61,037 bases of DNA from an uncultured Bacteroidales bacterium (GCA_947588835.1 CANPZS010000008.1:1-61037), one strand, 5' to 3'; shown: positions 48,744 to 57,707, counted from the stretch's first letter. The notes: a model not told the origin generated them from the sequence alone. Numbers and translations are program-made.

Positions 48744-49763
48744 TTATTTGCTGTTCTTTTTGTAATACTGTATCATCTTAGGAATGACCACGTTGAGGTC
48801 ACCGGTGATGACATAGTCCGCAAATTTGTTGATTGGTGCGTTCGGATCCGTGTTGATGGCTATTACCATGGAGGATTCCTGCATGCCGGCGGTGTGCTGT
48901 ATCTGGCCGGATATGCCGCAGGCTATGTAGAGCTTCGGACGTACGGTGGTGCCGGTCTGTCCTATCTGACGTTCGTGTTCGCAGAATCCTGCGTCCACGG
49001 CCGCGCGGGATGCTCCCACTTCGCCTCCGAGCACGTCGGCAAGGTCATGTATGAGCTGGAAATTTTCCTTGGAGCCGACACCGTAGCCGCCCGCCACGAT
49101 GATGGAAGCCCCTTTGAGATTGATCCTGGATTTCTCAATCTGGCGCTCGATGACGTGTATGACGAAATCTTCGGGCGAGGTGAAGGCGTCGACGTCTATG
49201 TTTTTGACCGTGCCTTTATGGTTGGCGTCGAATATCTCCTTTTTCATCACGCCCTCGCGTACGGTGGCCATCTGTGGACGGCATTCGGGATTGACAATGG
49301 TGGCCACGATGTTGCCGCCGAAGGCGGGCCGGATCTGATACAGGAGGTCGTGATAGACTTTTCCGGTCTTGGCGTCCTCGTGGTCTCCTATTTCAAGGCT
49401 CGTGCAGTCGGCGGTGAGTCCGCTGTGGAGGGCCGAAGATACGCGCGGGCCGAGGTCGCGTCCTATGCTGGACGCCCCCATAAGGGCGATCTGCGGCTTT
49501 TCCTGCCTGAACAGGTTGACAAGGATGGAAGCGTGGGGCAGGGTGGTGTATGGAGCGAGCCTCTTGTCGTCGCCTTTCCAGAGCACGTCCACTCCGTAGG
49601 GATAGACCTGCTTTTCCACTCCCTCGAGTCCGCTTCCCAATACGACCGCTTCGAGATCCGTCCCGAGCCGGGAGGCCAGTTTGCGGCCTTTCGTAAGCAG
49701 TTCGAGACTTACGTCGGCTATGATACCGTCTTCTATTTCACAATATACAAATACACTGTTCAT
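48744..49763 (-). CDS. etfA: Electron transfer flavoprotein, alpha subunit
   Basis: EtfA holds FAD and passes electrons between the dehydrogenase and the membrane chain or ferredoxin. The 339-residue protein has an N-terminal ETF domain and a C-terminal FAD domain with A-G-G-Y-G-V-G, G-A-S-R-A-A-V-D-A-G, Q-I-G-Q-T-G-T-T-V and A-C-G-I-S-G-Q-I-Q-H. Length is normal. It is 15 nt after etfB and 15 nt before the acyl-CoA dehydrogenase gene. Whether the pair is bifurcating cannot be decided here. Confidence 0.94.
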   Translation of the reverse strand: MNSVFVYCEIEDGIIADVSLELLTKGRKLASRLGTDLEAVVLGSGLEGVEKQVYPYGVDVLWKGDDKRLAPYTTLPHASILVNLFRQEKPQIALMGASSIGRDLGPRVSSALHSGLTADCTSLEIGDHEDAKTGKVYHDLLYQIRPAFGGNIVATIVNPECRPQMATVREGVMKKEIFDANHKGTVKNIDVDAFTSPEDFVIHVIERQIEKSRINLKGASIIVAGGYGVGSKENFQLIHDLADVLGGEVGASRAAVDAGFCEHERQIGQTGTTVRPKLYIACGISGQIQHTAGMQESSMVIAINTDPNAPINKFADYVITGDLNVVIPKMIQYYKKNSK

Positions 49764-49778
49764 GATATTCTCCGTTTT

Positions 49779-50651
49779 TTAACCGATGGTGTGATTTACG
49801 ATCAGTTCCTTCATCATGGCGTCGATCGCTTCGTCGCTTGAATCGAGAATCTTGGCCTCCTTGGCCTGGAATACGACATTTTCGATGTTCTTCACCTTCG
49901 TAGGCGAACCGCTCAGTCCGAGGTCCTCCGGATTGCAGGTGATGTCGTTCACGCTCCATTCGTTGATTTTAAGATAAGGGCGCTCCTCTATCAGTTTCAG
50001 GGAGTCTTCATCGGCGCCCTGCAGCTCCTGTGCGGCGCGGGCGTATTTGTATCTGGTCACGAAGCGCGCGTTGCGCGGGCGGCACGGAGCGGCCGACCCG
50101 TTCACCGTCAGAACGCAGGGAACCGGGCACTCGACCACCTCGAACCCTCTTTCGAGACGGCGCTTCACCGTGATTTTATCTTCCGTGACGTCGGTGATTT
50201 CCTCCACGTATGTCACCTGGGGGAGTCCGAGTTTTTCCGCCACCTGCGGACCGACCTGGGCGGTGTCCCCGTCTATGGCCTGACGTCCGCATACTATGAT
50301 GTCGGCGTTGAGATTTCTCAGCGCGCAGGCAAGGGCGTATGAAGTGGCAAGCGTGTCGGAGCCTGCGAACGCCCTGTCGGAAAGGAGATATCCTCCGTCC
50401 GCCCCGCGGTATTCGGCTTCACGTATGATCTCCGCGGCCCTTCCCGGACCCATTGTCAGGATATGCACCGTAGTGCCTTCGATTTTGTCCTTGAGACGCA
50501 GCGCCTGTTCGAGGGCATTGAGATCTTCGGGATTGAAAATGGCAGGCAGTGCGGCCCTGTTCACGGTTCCGTCCGCCTTCATGGCATCCTTCCCGACATT
50601 CCTCGTGTCCGGAACTTGCTTCGCGAGGACAACGATTTTCAATTTTTTCAT
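49779..50651 (-). CDS. etfB: Electron transfer flavoprotein, beta subunit
   Basis: EtfB pairs with EtfA and binds AMP or a second FAD. The 290-residue protein has the signature V-V-L-A-K-Q-V-P-D-T-R, L-N-A-L-E-Q-A-L-R-L-K, V-C-G-R-Q-A-I-D-G-D-T-A-Q-V-G-P near residue 120 and E-V-V-E-C-P-V-P. The D-G-D-T-A-Q-V-G-P sequence is the classical AMP/FAD binding segment. It is the first gene of the operon and has a clear promoter. Confidence 0.94.
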   Translation of the reverse strand: MKKLKIVVLAKQVPDTRNVGKDAMKADGTVNRAALPAIFNPEDLNALEQALRLKDKIEGTTVHILTMGPGRAAEIIREAEYRGADGGYLLSDRAFAGSDTLATSYALACALRNLNADIIVCGRQAIDGDTAQVGPQVAEKLGLPQVTYVEEITDVTEDKITVKRRLERGFEVVECPVPCVLTVNGSAAPCRPRNARFVTRYKYARAAQELQGADEDSLKLIEERPYLKINEWSVNDITCNPEDLGLSGSPTKVKNIENVVFQAKEAKILDSSDEAIDAMMKELIVNHTIG

Positions 50652-50707
50652 CTTTTATGATTTAAGCATTAGTCGTCTTCGGGGCTGTGAAAAACACAGC
50701 ATTCGTA

Positions 50708-50737
50708 CAAAGGTACGAAAAAAAAAGGATAATGCAA
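50708..50737 (-). promoter_or_regulatory. Promoter of the etfB-etfA-acyl-CoA dehydrogenase operon
   Basis: Minus-strand TTG (50737-50735), a 19-nt spacer and TACCTTTG (50715-50708) match the Bacteroidota promoter. A start near 50701 gives a leader of about 50 nt. Confidence 0.7.
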
Positions 50738-50762
50738 TCCTATGGCTGTCAAGCCCTGCGCA

Positions 50763-51482
50763 TCAAATGTTGAACAATGCGAAAATGATGTTCATTAAAA
50801 TATATGCGGTGAATATCAACATCACGGCGAGGCTCCAGAACGAGCCTGTGACGGCCGTGACGATTATGCAGATGGCGGCGATGGAAAACAGCGCGGTCCT
50901 TTTCCATCCTGACACTGGCGTGTCGGAAGATTTTTTGAACTTGAGCGAAAACATGGGTATTTCGCTGACGAGAAGCAGTCCGAGAATGACGGATGCGAGG
51001 GGCAGGAAAACGCGTCCTGCCGCGAGACCCGCAAGCAGGCTGTCGGGACGGTTGAAAATGAAATGGCACGCGGACCCGCACAGCAGCGCGGCCGAAGGCG
51101 TAGGCAGGCCGATGAAATCGGTGCTCTGCCGCTCGTCCATATTGAATTTCGCGAGCCTCAGGGCCGACATCACCGCGAGGAACAGGGGCAGGTAACACGG
51201 CAGTCCGGGGCCTCCGAGCATCGCCATGGTCTTGTACATCATGACTGAAGGCAGGACGCCGAAGCTCACCGTATCCGCCAGCGAGTCCAGTTCTTTTCCT
51301 ATGTCGGAATAGCTGTGCAGCATCCTTGCCGCCAGTCCGTCGAGAAAGTCCGCGGCCGCGGCGCCGAGCATCAGGACAAAGGCCGTTCCTACGTTTCCTT
51401 CCAATGTGAAAATCACTCCCAGAACCCCGCAGAGGAGGTTCATGGAAGTGATTGTATTTGGAATATGTCTTTTAAGGCTCAT
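50763..51482 (-). CDS. pssA: CDP-diacylglycerol-serine O-phosphatidyltransferase
   Basis: PssA makes phosphatidylserine for phosphatidylethanolamine. The 239-residue membrane protein has about seven hydrophobic helices and the CDP-alcohol phosphotransferase motif D-G-x-x-A-R-x(8)-G-x(3)-D-x(3)-D, seen as D-G-L-A-A-R-M-L then G-K-E-L-D-S-L-A-D (residues about 48-70). The family is type II (Bacillus-like). It begins 3 nt after the C1 peptidase stop. The C-terminus runs to N-I at 50763 with only a short gap to the etfB promoter. Confidence 0.93.
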   Translation of the reverse strand: MSLKRHIPNTITSMNLLCGVLGVIFTLEGNVGTAFVLMLGAAAADFLDGLAARMLHSYSDIGKELDSLADTVSFGVLPSVMMYKTMAMLGGPGLPCYLPLFLAVMSALRLAKFNMDERQSTDFIGLPTPSAALLCGSACHFIFNRPDSLLAGLAAGRVFLPLASVILGLLLVSEIPMFSLKFKKSSDTPVSGWKRTALFSIAAICIIVTAVTGSFWSLAVMLIFTAYILMNIIFALFNI

Positions 51483-51485
51483 CGG

Positions 51486-52688
51486 CTATTTTATGCCCAG
51501 CTTTTTCTTGATCTCGGCGGGGATGGCCTTGCGGTTTACTACGTAGTTGATGGTCTTTCCTTTGACGAAGGCTTCGGACATGTACCATGTACCGTCGTAT
51601 TTGCCTGTCACGCCCCAGGAGTTCTTGATGAGATAATATTTGTTGCCGAACTGGTCTTTGGCGGTGCCGTACAGGTGCATGCCGTGGTCGTCGGTGGTCT
51701 GCTTGTTGTCGAAATAAAGCTGGCGGAGTTCCGGGGTGACGTCTACTTCGGCGGGAACTTCCGCTTTGCCGCCCTCGGCATCATCATTCTTGCCTACCCA
51801 ATGCTCCTGGTCCGAGCCGGAAGTCTCCTTGGCGGACGTGTCGAGAAGGAGTGCAAGCCCGTCGCGGGTGAAGCCCGCTTCGCTCACGTCGCCGCCCCAG
51901 AGCACGGTGTAGCCGTTCTCTATGGCGTTGTCGATGACTGCCATGAATTCATCGAGAGGGAGGTTGTATGCGGTGCTGCCTCTCCAGTTGTCCTGCACCT
52001 CTACGGCGAACTGGCTGTAGAAAGGATGATGGGTGTACGAAGAAATGTTCACGTAGTCGTCGGGATTGATGCCGAGGGCGTCCCTGTAGCTCTCCGGAGT
52101 GTAGGTCTTCCCGTTCTCGGTGAACGTCTCGGGTATTTCTCCGAGGTATGCGGAGAGGATGCCGTCGAAGCCTTTGGGCCATACGGGCGTGAGGGTGCGG
52201 TTGGGATTCTTGACCACTGCGTCTACATAGCCTTTGAGCACGGCGTCAAGCTCTCCCTGCACAGGAAGGTCGTAGCCGTAGTTCATGCCGCTGTATACGC
52301 TCTGCGGCACGATGCCGTATTCGCGGATGACCTCGAGAGCGTCTCCGAAGCCGCTGCCGGCACTGAAGCCCATGCTGCCGTTGAGGCGCACGTACTTGAT
52401 GGCCCTGTCATGATAGGAGCGGTTTACCACGAACATCTCCGAGAGGTCGGGATACTGAAGGGTATCCTTTATATTTTGCGATTTGATTACCTCGGACTCG
52501 AGGAACGACATCGCCGAGAAGCACCAGCAGGTGCCGGAACGGTGCTGATCCTTGATGGAGGTGACAGGAATTTCCTTTACGGTGGTGAATTGATAGTCAG
52601 GCAGTTTCGGTTGAGGCCTGCTCTGTGCTCCGGCCGTCGCGGGAACCATTGCGGCAACGGCGAGGGCGATAATGAAAGATTTGCGCAT
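51486..52688 (-). CDS. C1-family cysteine peptidase (bleomycin hydrolase/PepC-like), exported
   Basis: This 400-residue papain-fold peptidase has a signal peptide (A-G-A-Q near residue 21). The catalytic sequence is D-Q-H-R-S-G-T-C-W-C-F-S (Gln, Cys nucleophile), the His is in D-D-H-G-M-H-L-Y-G and the Asn in I-K-N-S-W-G. The layout is that of PepC/bleomycin hydrolase, but with a signal peptide, so it likely works in the periplasm or outside. The start at 52688 is set by the signal peptide and by a promoter at 52757-52786. It is followed immediately by pssA. Confidence 0.92.
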   Translation of the reverse strand: MRKSFIIALAVAAMVPATAGAQSRPQPKLPDYQFTTVKEIPVTSIKDQHRSGTCWCFSAMSFLESEVIKSQNIKDTLQYPDLSEMFVVNRSYHDRAIKYVRLNGSMGFSAGSGFGDALEVIREYGIVPQSVYSGMNYGYDLPVQGELDAVLKGYVDAVVKNPNRTLTPVWPKGFDGILSAYLGEIPETFTENGKTYTPESYRDALGINPDDYVNISSYTHHPFYSQFAVEVQDNWRGSTAYNLPLDEFMAVIDNAIENGYTVLWGGDVSEAGFTRDGLALLLDTSAKETSGSDQEHWVGKNDDAEGGKAEVPAEVDVTPELRQLYFDNKQTTDDHGMHLYGTAKDQFGNKYYLIKNSWGVTGKYDGTWYMSEAFVKGKTINYVVNRKAIPAEIKKKLGIK

Positions 52689-52756
52689 AATATTATTGTT
52701 GTTAATTGTTCGTCTCTGTGTATGCACTGTCGTCGGCATGTTGCATGCCCGTCTCG

Positions 52757-52786
52757 CAAAAATAGCAATTAATTGTAACTTTGCAA
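52757..52786 (-). promoter_or_regulatory. Promoter of the C1 peptidase-pssA operon
   Basis: Minus-strand TTG (52786-52784), a 19-nt spacer and TATTTTTG (52764-52757) match the promoter consensus. A start near 52750 gives a leader of about 62 nt. Confidence 0.68.
52776..52783 (+). promoter_or_regulatory. -7 element of the alpha/beta hydrolase gene
   Basis: TAACTTTG, an exact TAnnTTTG match, 17 nt before the ATG at 52801. It lies between the -33 and -7 elements of the divergent peptidase promoter, so the two promoters overlap and polymerase may occupy only one at a time. No good -33 is seen. Confidence 0.55.
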
Positions 52787-52800
52787 TAAATTGGATTGAA

Positions 52801-53457
52801 ATGGACGGACGGATCGTCATCCTGTACATACACGGCATGGGCGGGGGAGAGGACAGCCGCATACCCTCCGTTCTCAGACGTTATCTTGCCGAAAGCGAAA
52901 CGGATGCGGGCCCGTTCTTTTCGCTGGTCGTGAGGACTTATTCTTTCGATCCCGAGGAAGCGGCCGTGCAGATAGCCTCGTGGACGGCGGAATATTCTCC
53001 CGACATTGTCATAGGGGAATCTCTCGGGGCGCTGCATGCCATGAGGGTGAAAGGGATGCCGCATATATTGATTTCCCCTTCGCTCGGCGCCGCCCCGCAT
53101 TTCAGGATTCTTTCAGTGCTTACGCTCATGCCCGGCGTTACGGCGCTGTGCGACCGCGTCTGGAGGCCGAAACCGGGGAACAGGCAGCGGCTGCATTTCA
53201 CTCCTTCAGTGCTGCGCAAATATGCGGCTCATTTCAGAAAAGCCTTCGAAGACGCCGCCGGCTCAGGAGACAGCTTTTTTGCATTTTTCGGCAGCCGCGA
53301 CCACTACAGGCGCAGCGGCGTCGTGCGCATAGGCAGATACAGAAAGATTTTCGGCGACACCTATATATATGACGGCACCCATTTTATGGAGGAAGAATAT
53401 CTGCGCACTCTTCTCGTCCCGAAAATCATTGCCTTGGCTTCGGAGATCCGGCGATGA
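52801..53457 (+). CDS. Alpha/beta hydrolase
   Basis: This 218-residue small hydrolase has Y-I-H-G-M-G-G-G-E-D at the N-terminus (oxyanion H-G), the nucleophile elbow G-E-S-L-G near residue 75, an Asp in G-S-R-D-H-Y near residue 161 and a final His in G-T-H-F-M near residue 195, completing a Ser-Asp-His triad. No signal peptide. It resembles the YqiA/UPF0227-type esterases. The substrate is unknown. The start at 52801 begins at the usual N-terminal strand; the frame is open upstream but unlike protein. It overlaps the convergent glycerate kinase gene by 32 nt. Confidence 0.82.
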   Translation: MDGRIVILYIHGMGGGEDSRIPSVLRRYLAESETDAGPFFSLVVRTYSFDPEEAAVQIASWTAEYSPDIVIGESLGALHAMRVKGMPHILISPSLGAAPHFRILSVLTLMPGVTALCDRVWRPKPGNRQRLHFTPSVLRKYAAHFRKAFEDAAGSGDSFFAFFGSRDHYRRSGVVRIGRYRKIFGDTYIYDGTHFMEEEYLRTLLVPKIIALASEIRR

Positions 53458-54577
53458 GCCCTTCGACCGCGCGCCGTATCCGTTCCGACGCATAATCCTT
53501 GTCCATGGCGATTTCTTTCGGTACGCCTTCCGGGCAAATCTGTATGACATCGTCGAACCCTGCCTGAAGCAGCTCCTCCCTGTCGTCGACTTTTCCGGCG
53601 ATAAGGCATACCCTGCCCGGATTCCTGCGGCGCAGCCTGTCGTGTCTCCGCACATAGTCAAGAACCCCTTTCGGCGCCTTGCCCGCAAGCGTCTGGATGT
53701 CGGCTTTGCCCTCCCCGGTGATGATGACGTCGAAGTCCATGTCGAGAGATATGTCCATTCCGGCCATGTCGAGTACCTTGGACACGCCGCGCTCCATGTC
53801 GGCGTGAAGTATTGCGGCAAGCGCCCCTCCGAGGCCTCCCGCGGCGCCGGATCCCGGAGCGCCGATAACGTTTCTGCCGGAGAATGACGAATATACGGCC
53901 CCGAGGCGGTACATCCAGCCTTCCAAAGCTTCCGCCATCTCTCGGCCCGCTCCTTTCTGGGCGGAGAACATGTCCGTCGCGCCTCCCTTGCCGCAGAAAG
54001 GAACGTCGACGTCGTATAGGCCGCAGATGTGCACCCGTTTCAGCAGAGGATGCCTGTGCGAATCATCTATGCCGGTTATGTCGGCAAGGACCGCCTGCCC
54101 CGGCATGACATACCCCTGCCGGGTCGACATCCGGTATCCGAGGGCCTGGAGCATCCCTGTGCCGCCGTCGTTGGTGGCGCTCCCTCCGAGTCCCAGCAGG
54201 ATGTTTTCCACGCCATAATCCAATGCGTCTGCAATCAACTCCCCGGTGCCGTATGAAGTCGCGCGGAGCGGGTTGCGCATTTCTTCCGGGACCAAAGTAA
54301 GCCCGCTTGCCGCGGCGGTCTCTATTACGGCCGTCCTTCCGCCGCCGATGAGCCCGTATTCCGCACTGATGCTCCGTCCGAGCGGATCGACGGTCCGGAC
54401 GCTGCGGAAAATGCCTCCGGCGGCCTTGGTGACTATGCGTGAAAAACCTTCGCCTCCGTCCGAAACGGGAATGCGTATGAATTCGTCCGTTTCGCCGAAT
54501 GCGAGGCTCGCCGCCGATTCGGCCTCTTCTGAGGTGAGACAGCCTTTGAATGAGTCTATTGCAAGTATAGCGTTCAT
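53426..54577 (-). CDS. glxK: Glycerate kinase
   Basis: Glycerate kinase (GlxK/GarK-type) phosphorylates D-glycerate, usually to 2-phosphoglycerate. The 383-residue protein has the N-terminal I-D-S-F-K-G-C-L-T-S, G-D/G-rich I-P-V-S-D-G-G-E-G near residue 41, G-L-G-G-S-A-T-N-D-G-G-T-G near residue 129, and the C-terminal I-T-G-E-G-K-A-D near residue 288, all typical of this family. No other glycerate pathway gene is in the window. Its 3' end overlaps the convergent hydrolase gene. Confidence 0.92.
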   Translation of the reverse strand: MNAILAIDSFKGCLTSEEAESAASLAFGETDEFIRIPVSDGGEGFSRIVTKAAGGIFRSVRTVDPLGRSISAEYGLIGGGRTAVIETAAASGLTLVPEEMRNPLRATSYGTGELIADALDYGVENILLGLGGSATNDGGTGMLQALGYRMSTRQGYVMPGQAVLADITGIDDSHRHPLLKRVHICGLYDVDVPFCGKGGATDMFSAQKGAGREMAEALEGWMYRLGAVYSSFSGRNVIGAPGSGAAGGLGGALAAILHADMERGVSKVLDMAGMDISLDMDFDVIITGEGKADIQTLAGKAPKGVLDYVRRHDRLRRRNPGRVCLIAGKVDDREELLQAGFDDVIQICPEGVPKEIAMDKDYASERIRRAVEGLIAGSPKPRQ

Positions 54578-54629
54578 GCAGTCCGTTTCTTTGAACCTAC
54601 TAAATTAAGCAATAATTGCATAAAATGCG

Positions 54630-54637
54630 TATCTTTG
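54630..54637 (+). promoter_or_regulatory. -7 element of the 54.7-kb lipoprotein gene
   Basis: TATCTTTG, an exact TAnnTTTG match, 25 nt before the GTG at 54663. The -33 region has no TTG at correct spacing. Confidence 0.5.
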
Positions 54638-54662
54638 TAGGAATGTTAATACGTGTTTCGGT

Positions 54663-55853
54663 GTGAAAAAAATTATTTCTGCGCTCCTGACCGTATCCTT
54701 GTCGGTTTTTGTATCAGTATCGTGCGACAACCGCCGGAGTTCCGGGTGGGAGGCCATCCGCTTCGTCGGGGAGGCGGTCGCCGATACCAATCCGGCAGTC
54801 CTGGGCATGCTGCGCAATTTCGATGAGCGCAGGACCGAGGGAACCATCGCGGTCATAGGAGAGGTGAGAAGGGGAGCCGTGCTGGCGGACGGATTCCTGT
54901 CGGGCGACAATTACGACAATGTGGACGGGAGGACGGCGCCCGACGGGCTGCCGGATTTCGCCGGGGAGACGGTGGCGGTGCTGCTTGATGAAGTCAATTC
55001 CCCTTATGGCGGCACGATGACCGGCGAGGGGGAGCTCAAGCTGAGGGAAGTCACCGTCAGGAACGCTCTCATGGCCCTGGACACTATGGTGCGGACGACT
55101 CCGTATGACAGGGAAAACCTGGTGTGGAAGGCTCCCGCCAAGGTGATCGTCTTGTCGTCGCCGCTGATGTCCGAGTTCGGATATTATGATTTGGACACGC
55201 TGTGCCGCATCGAATGCAAGGACGTGCCGGTGATTTCCCCGGTGCACGCCATGATGAAACAGGCGTTCGCGTCGCATGGAGACACTGTGAACATAGGGGT
55301 ATGGTCCGACCGCACCATGCTGGGCTCCGGCGCGTACAGGTCGGTCTTCGACAGGATGATGACCAAGGAAAGGGCCGCCTCGACGCTGACGGAATTCTGC
55401 CCTGACACTACAGGATTCGCGGGGGACAGGCTCCTGAGGTTTCTGGAAATGTACCGCCGCGCCGGCGCGGGCAGGAGGCTCGACGTGCTCCTTATAGACG
55501 ATCCGGATGCCGGCCGTCCGCAGCTTGAAGCCAGGCTGAAGGAAATAAGGCGGGCCGAGAGCTTTTCGATGATGAACTACAACGAGCTGCTTTCCCCGGA
55601 ATTCGAGTTCATAGACGTGACGGAGGCAGTGCAGTCGGAGTGCTATCGCCTCATGCGGGAACGGAACCTGTTCACGCACTATGTGGCGGCACCGAAAGTA
55701 TCTTTTTATCAGACCATAGTGGACGAGGAGCATCCCGGCGACGCGCCGTATACATTGATCGAGCTGAACGGAAGGTATCTCGACAGGGATACGAAACAGT
55801 TCCTCGAAGCCAACTCCACCGCATACAGGGATTATGTATCGAATCAGTATTAA
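54663..55853 (+). CDS. Predicted lipoprotein of unknown function
   Basis: This 396-residue protein starts at GTG (K-K-I-I-S-A-L-L) and has a signal peptide with lipobox S-V-S-C at about residue 21. I do not recognise the family. Features include a repeated charged/hydrophobic layout, an E-L-K-L-R-E-V-T-V-R-N-A-L segment near residue 122, and L-L-I-D-D-P-D-A near residue 278. It is not obviously a binding protein or an enzyme. Its 3' end overlaps the exonuclease gene by 20 nt and they are likely cotranscribed, with the RlmI-like gene third. Confidence 0.78.
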   Translation: MKKIISALLTVSLSVFVSVSCDNRRSSGWEAIRFVGEAVADTNPAVLGMLRNFDERRTEGTIAVIGEVRRGAVLADGFLSGDNYDNVDGRTAPDGLPDFAGETVAVLLDEVNSPYGGTMTGEGELKLREVTVRNALMALDTMVRTTPYDRENLVWKAPAKVIVLSSPLMSEFGYYDLDTLCRIECKDVPVISPVHAMMKQAFASHGDTVNIGVWSDRTMLGSGAYRSVFDRMMTKERAASTLTEFCPDTTGFAGDRLLRFLEMYRRAGAGRRLDVLLIDDPDAGRPQLEARLKEIRRAESFSMMNYNELLSPEFEFIDVTEAVQSECYRLMRERNLFTHYVAAPKVSFYQTIVDEEHPGDAPYTLIELNGRYLDRDTKQFLEANSTAYRDYVSNQY

Positions 55854-56472
55854 TTCGGAGGAAATCGAGAGGCTGCCGAAAGTCTCATTTACGGGCAGGA
55901 TAGTAGTCATAGATTCCCTCGGCCGGGAGTATGACAAGGCCGTCAGGTATCTGAAGCGGCAAAGGCTTATAGGCTTCGACACGGAGTCCAAGCCCGTGTT
56001 CTCCCACAACGTGCGCGGCCACGGAGTGTCGTTGGTGCAGCTGTCCGGCGCTTCGGAGGCATATCTTTTCAGGATAAGGAAAATGGGCATGGACAGGGAG
56101 CTGTGCGAGATTCTCGCGGATCCCCGGATCGTCAAAGTGGGCGCAGCCGTGAACGATGACGTGAGGGGACTTCAGAGATATTCGGGATTCGAGCCGCGCT
56201 CGTTCGTGGACCTGCAGAAGATGGTGTGCGAGTACGGCATCAGGGACAAGAGCGTCAAAAAGATGGCCGCGATAATACTCGGCATCCATATATCCAAGGC
56301 GCAGCAGCTTTCCAACTGGGAAGCGGACGAACTGACCGAGTCGCAGCTCAGATACGCCGCCACCGATGCGTGGGTATGCCGCGAGATGTACAAGAAGCTG
56401 CTCCGTTCGGAGAAGCATCCGCTTTCTCCCGAGCAGATGAACCCCTGTCTGGAAAATGTCCTTTCCGATTAA
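55834..56472 (+). CDS. 3'-5' exonuclease (DEDDy/RNase D-like)
   Basis: This 212-residue protein has the three exonuclease motifs: I-G-F-D-T-E-S-K-P (Asp-x-Glu, Exo I, near residue 49), V-G-A-A-V-N-D-D-V (Exo II, Asp near residue 109) and Y-A-A-T-D-A-W-V (Y-x(3)-D, Exo III, near residue 173). The Tyr-x3-Asp form makes it DEDDy. It resembles the small WRN/RNase D exonuclease-domain proteins without HRDC domain. The target (RNA or DNA) is unknown. It precedes an rRNA methyltransferase, which favours RNA. Confidence 0.87.
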   Translation: MYRISINSEEIERLPKVSFTGRIVVIDSLGREYDKAVRYLKRQRLIGFDTESKPVFSHNVRGHGVSLVQLSGASEAYLFRIRKMGMDRELCEILADPRIVKVGAAVNDDVRGLQRYSGFEPRSFVDLQKMVCEYGIRDKSVKKMAAIILGIHISKAQQLSNWEADELTESQLRYAATDAWVCREMYKKLLRSEKHPLSPEQMNPCLENVLSD

Positions 56473-56480
56473 AATACTTA

Positions 56481-57707
56481 ATGATGGTCAAAGTCATATT
56501 GAAAAAGGGACGTGACGAATCGCTGAAACGTTTTCACCCGTGGGTGTTCTCCGGTGCCATCGCAGGCATGTCCGGGATGCCGGATGAGGGCGACATGGTG
56601 GGAGTGTTCGCCTCGGACGGCACTTTTCTGGCCTACGGGCATTATCAGACGGGCTCCATTGCGGTGCGCATACTCAGTTTCGACGAAGATGTGCTGAAAC
56701 CGGATTTCTATGACAGGATGCTGCGCCGTGCCCTGGATCTGCGCATCGCGGCGGGGCTCGCGCCTGATCCGTCGTCCGCGGATTCCCGTCCGCGCATGTC
56801 CGCCACGGATTGCTATCGTCTCGTCCACGGAGAAGGGGACAATCTGCCCGGACTTGTAATAGACTGGTACGACGGCGTCTGTGTGATGCAGGCGCATTCG
56901 GCCGGCATGTTCCGCGCAAGGAAAGCCATTTGCGAGGCCTTGAAAAATCTGTACGGAGACTCCCTGAAGGCAGTTTACGACAAGAGCTCCGGGACTGCGC
57001 CCATGAGGAAGGGCATAGAGCCGGTGGACGGCTACATATATCGCCGCGAGGATTTCCGTGACGACGAACAGACCGTGCTTGAAAACGGCCACAGATTTCT
57101 CGTCAATTGGACCGAAGGCCAAAAAACGGGCTTTTTTCTCGACCAGAGGGACAACCGCGCCGCCGTCGGCAGATTGTCCGGAGGGCGCAGCGTCCTCAAC
57201 CTGTTCTGCTATACCGGAGGCTTTTCGGTTTATGCCCTCGCCGGCGGGGCAAGTCATGTGGACTCCGTGGACAGTTCGCAGAAGGCCATGGACATGCTGC
57301 AGAAGAATATCGCCATAAACGGCTTCGGGGCTTCGGTCCATGAAGGTTTCTGTACGGATGCGATGGATTTCCTGCGTGAAGTCCCTGAAGGAAAATATGA
57401 TCTGATGATAGTCGATCCGCCGGCATTCGCCAAGCATCGCGGAGCCCTTTCAAATGCGGTCCGGGCGTATCAGAGACTCAACGCCGCCGCCATCGCCAAA
57501 GTCGCTTCCGGCGGTCTGATATTCACTTTCAGCTGCTCGCAGGTGGTGGACAAGGAGACGTTCGCACTCGCCGTTTTCTCGGCGGCCGCCCAGACTGGCC
57601 GCAACGTCCGCATCCTCGACCGTCTGAACCAGCCGGCCGACCATGCCGTGAACATATATCATCCCGAAGGCGAGTATCTGAAGGGACTGCTCCTGTACGT
57701 GGAGTAG
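56481..57707 (+). CDS. Class I SAM-dependent rRNA methyltransferase (RlmI-like)
   Basis: This protein has about 408 residues. A PUA domain (F-H-P-W-V-F-S-G-A-I near residue 19) is followed by an EEHEE/insert domain with G-L-V-I-D-W-Y near residue 133, then a Rossmann methyltransferase with V-L-N-L-F-C-Y-T-G-G-F-S-V near residue 236 (SAM motif I) and D-P-P-A-F-A-K near residue 311. RlmI methylates C5 of a 23S rRNA cytosine; the DPPxF motif fits. Two ATG codons in series (56481 and 56484) are equivalent. It is the last protein-coding gene before tRNA-Cys. Confidence 0.92.
   Translation: MMVKVILKKGRDESLKRFHPWVFSGAIAGMSGMPDEGDMVGVFASDGTFLAYGHYQTGSIAVRILSFDEDVLKPDFYDRMLRRALDLRIAAGLAPDPSSADSRPRMSATDCYRLVHGEGDNLPGLVIDWYDGVCVMQAHSAGMFRARKAICEALKNLYGDSLKAVYDKSSGTAPMRKGIEPVDGYIYRREDFRDDEQTVLENGHRFLVNWTEGQKTGFFLDQRDNRAAVGRLSGGRSVLNLFCYTGGFSVYALAGGASHVDSVDSSQKAMDMLQKNIAINGFGASVHEGFCTDAMDFLREVPEGKYDLMIVDPPAFAKHRGALSNAVRAYQRLNAAAIAKVASGGLIFTFSCSQVVDKETFALAVFSAAAQTGRNVRILDRLNQPADHAVNIYHPEGEYLKGLLLYVE

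Noticed and set aside
51315..52772. 485-codon open frame on the plus strand
   Set aside because: It is antisense to pssA and the C1 peptidase, both of which show catalytic motifs.
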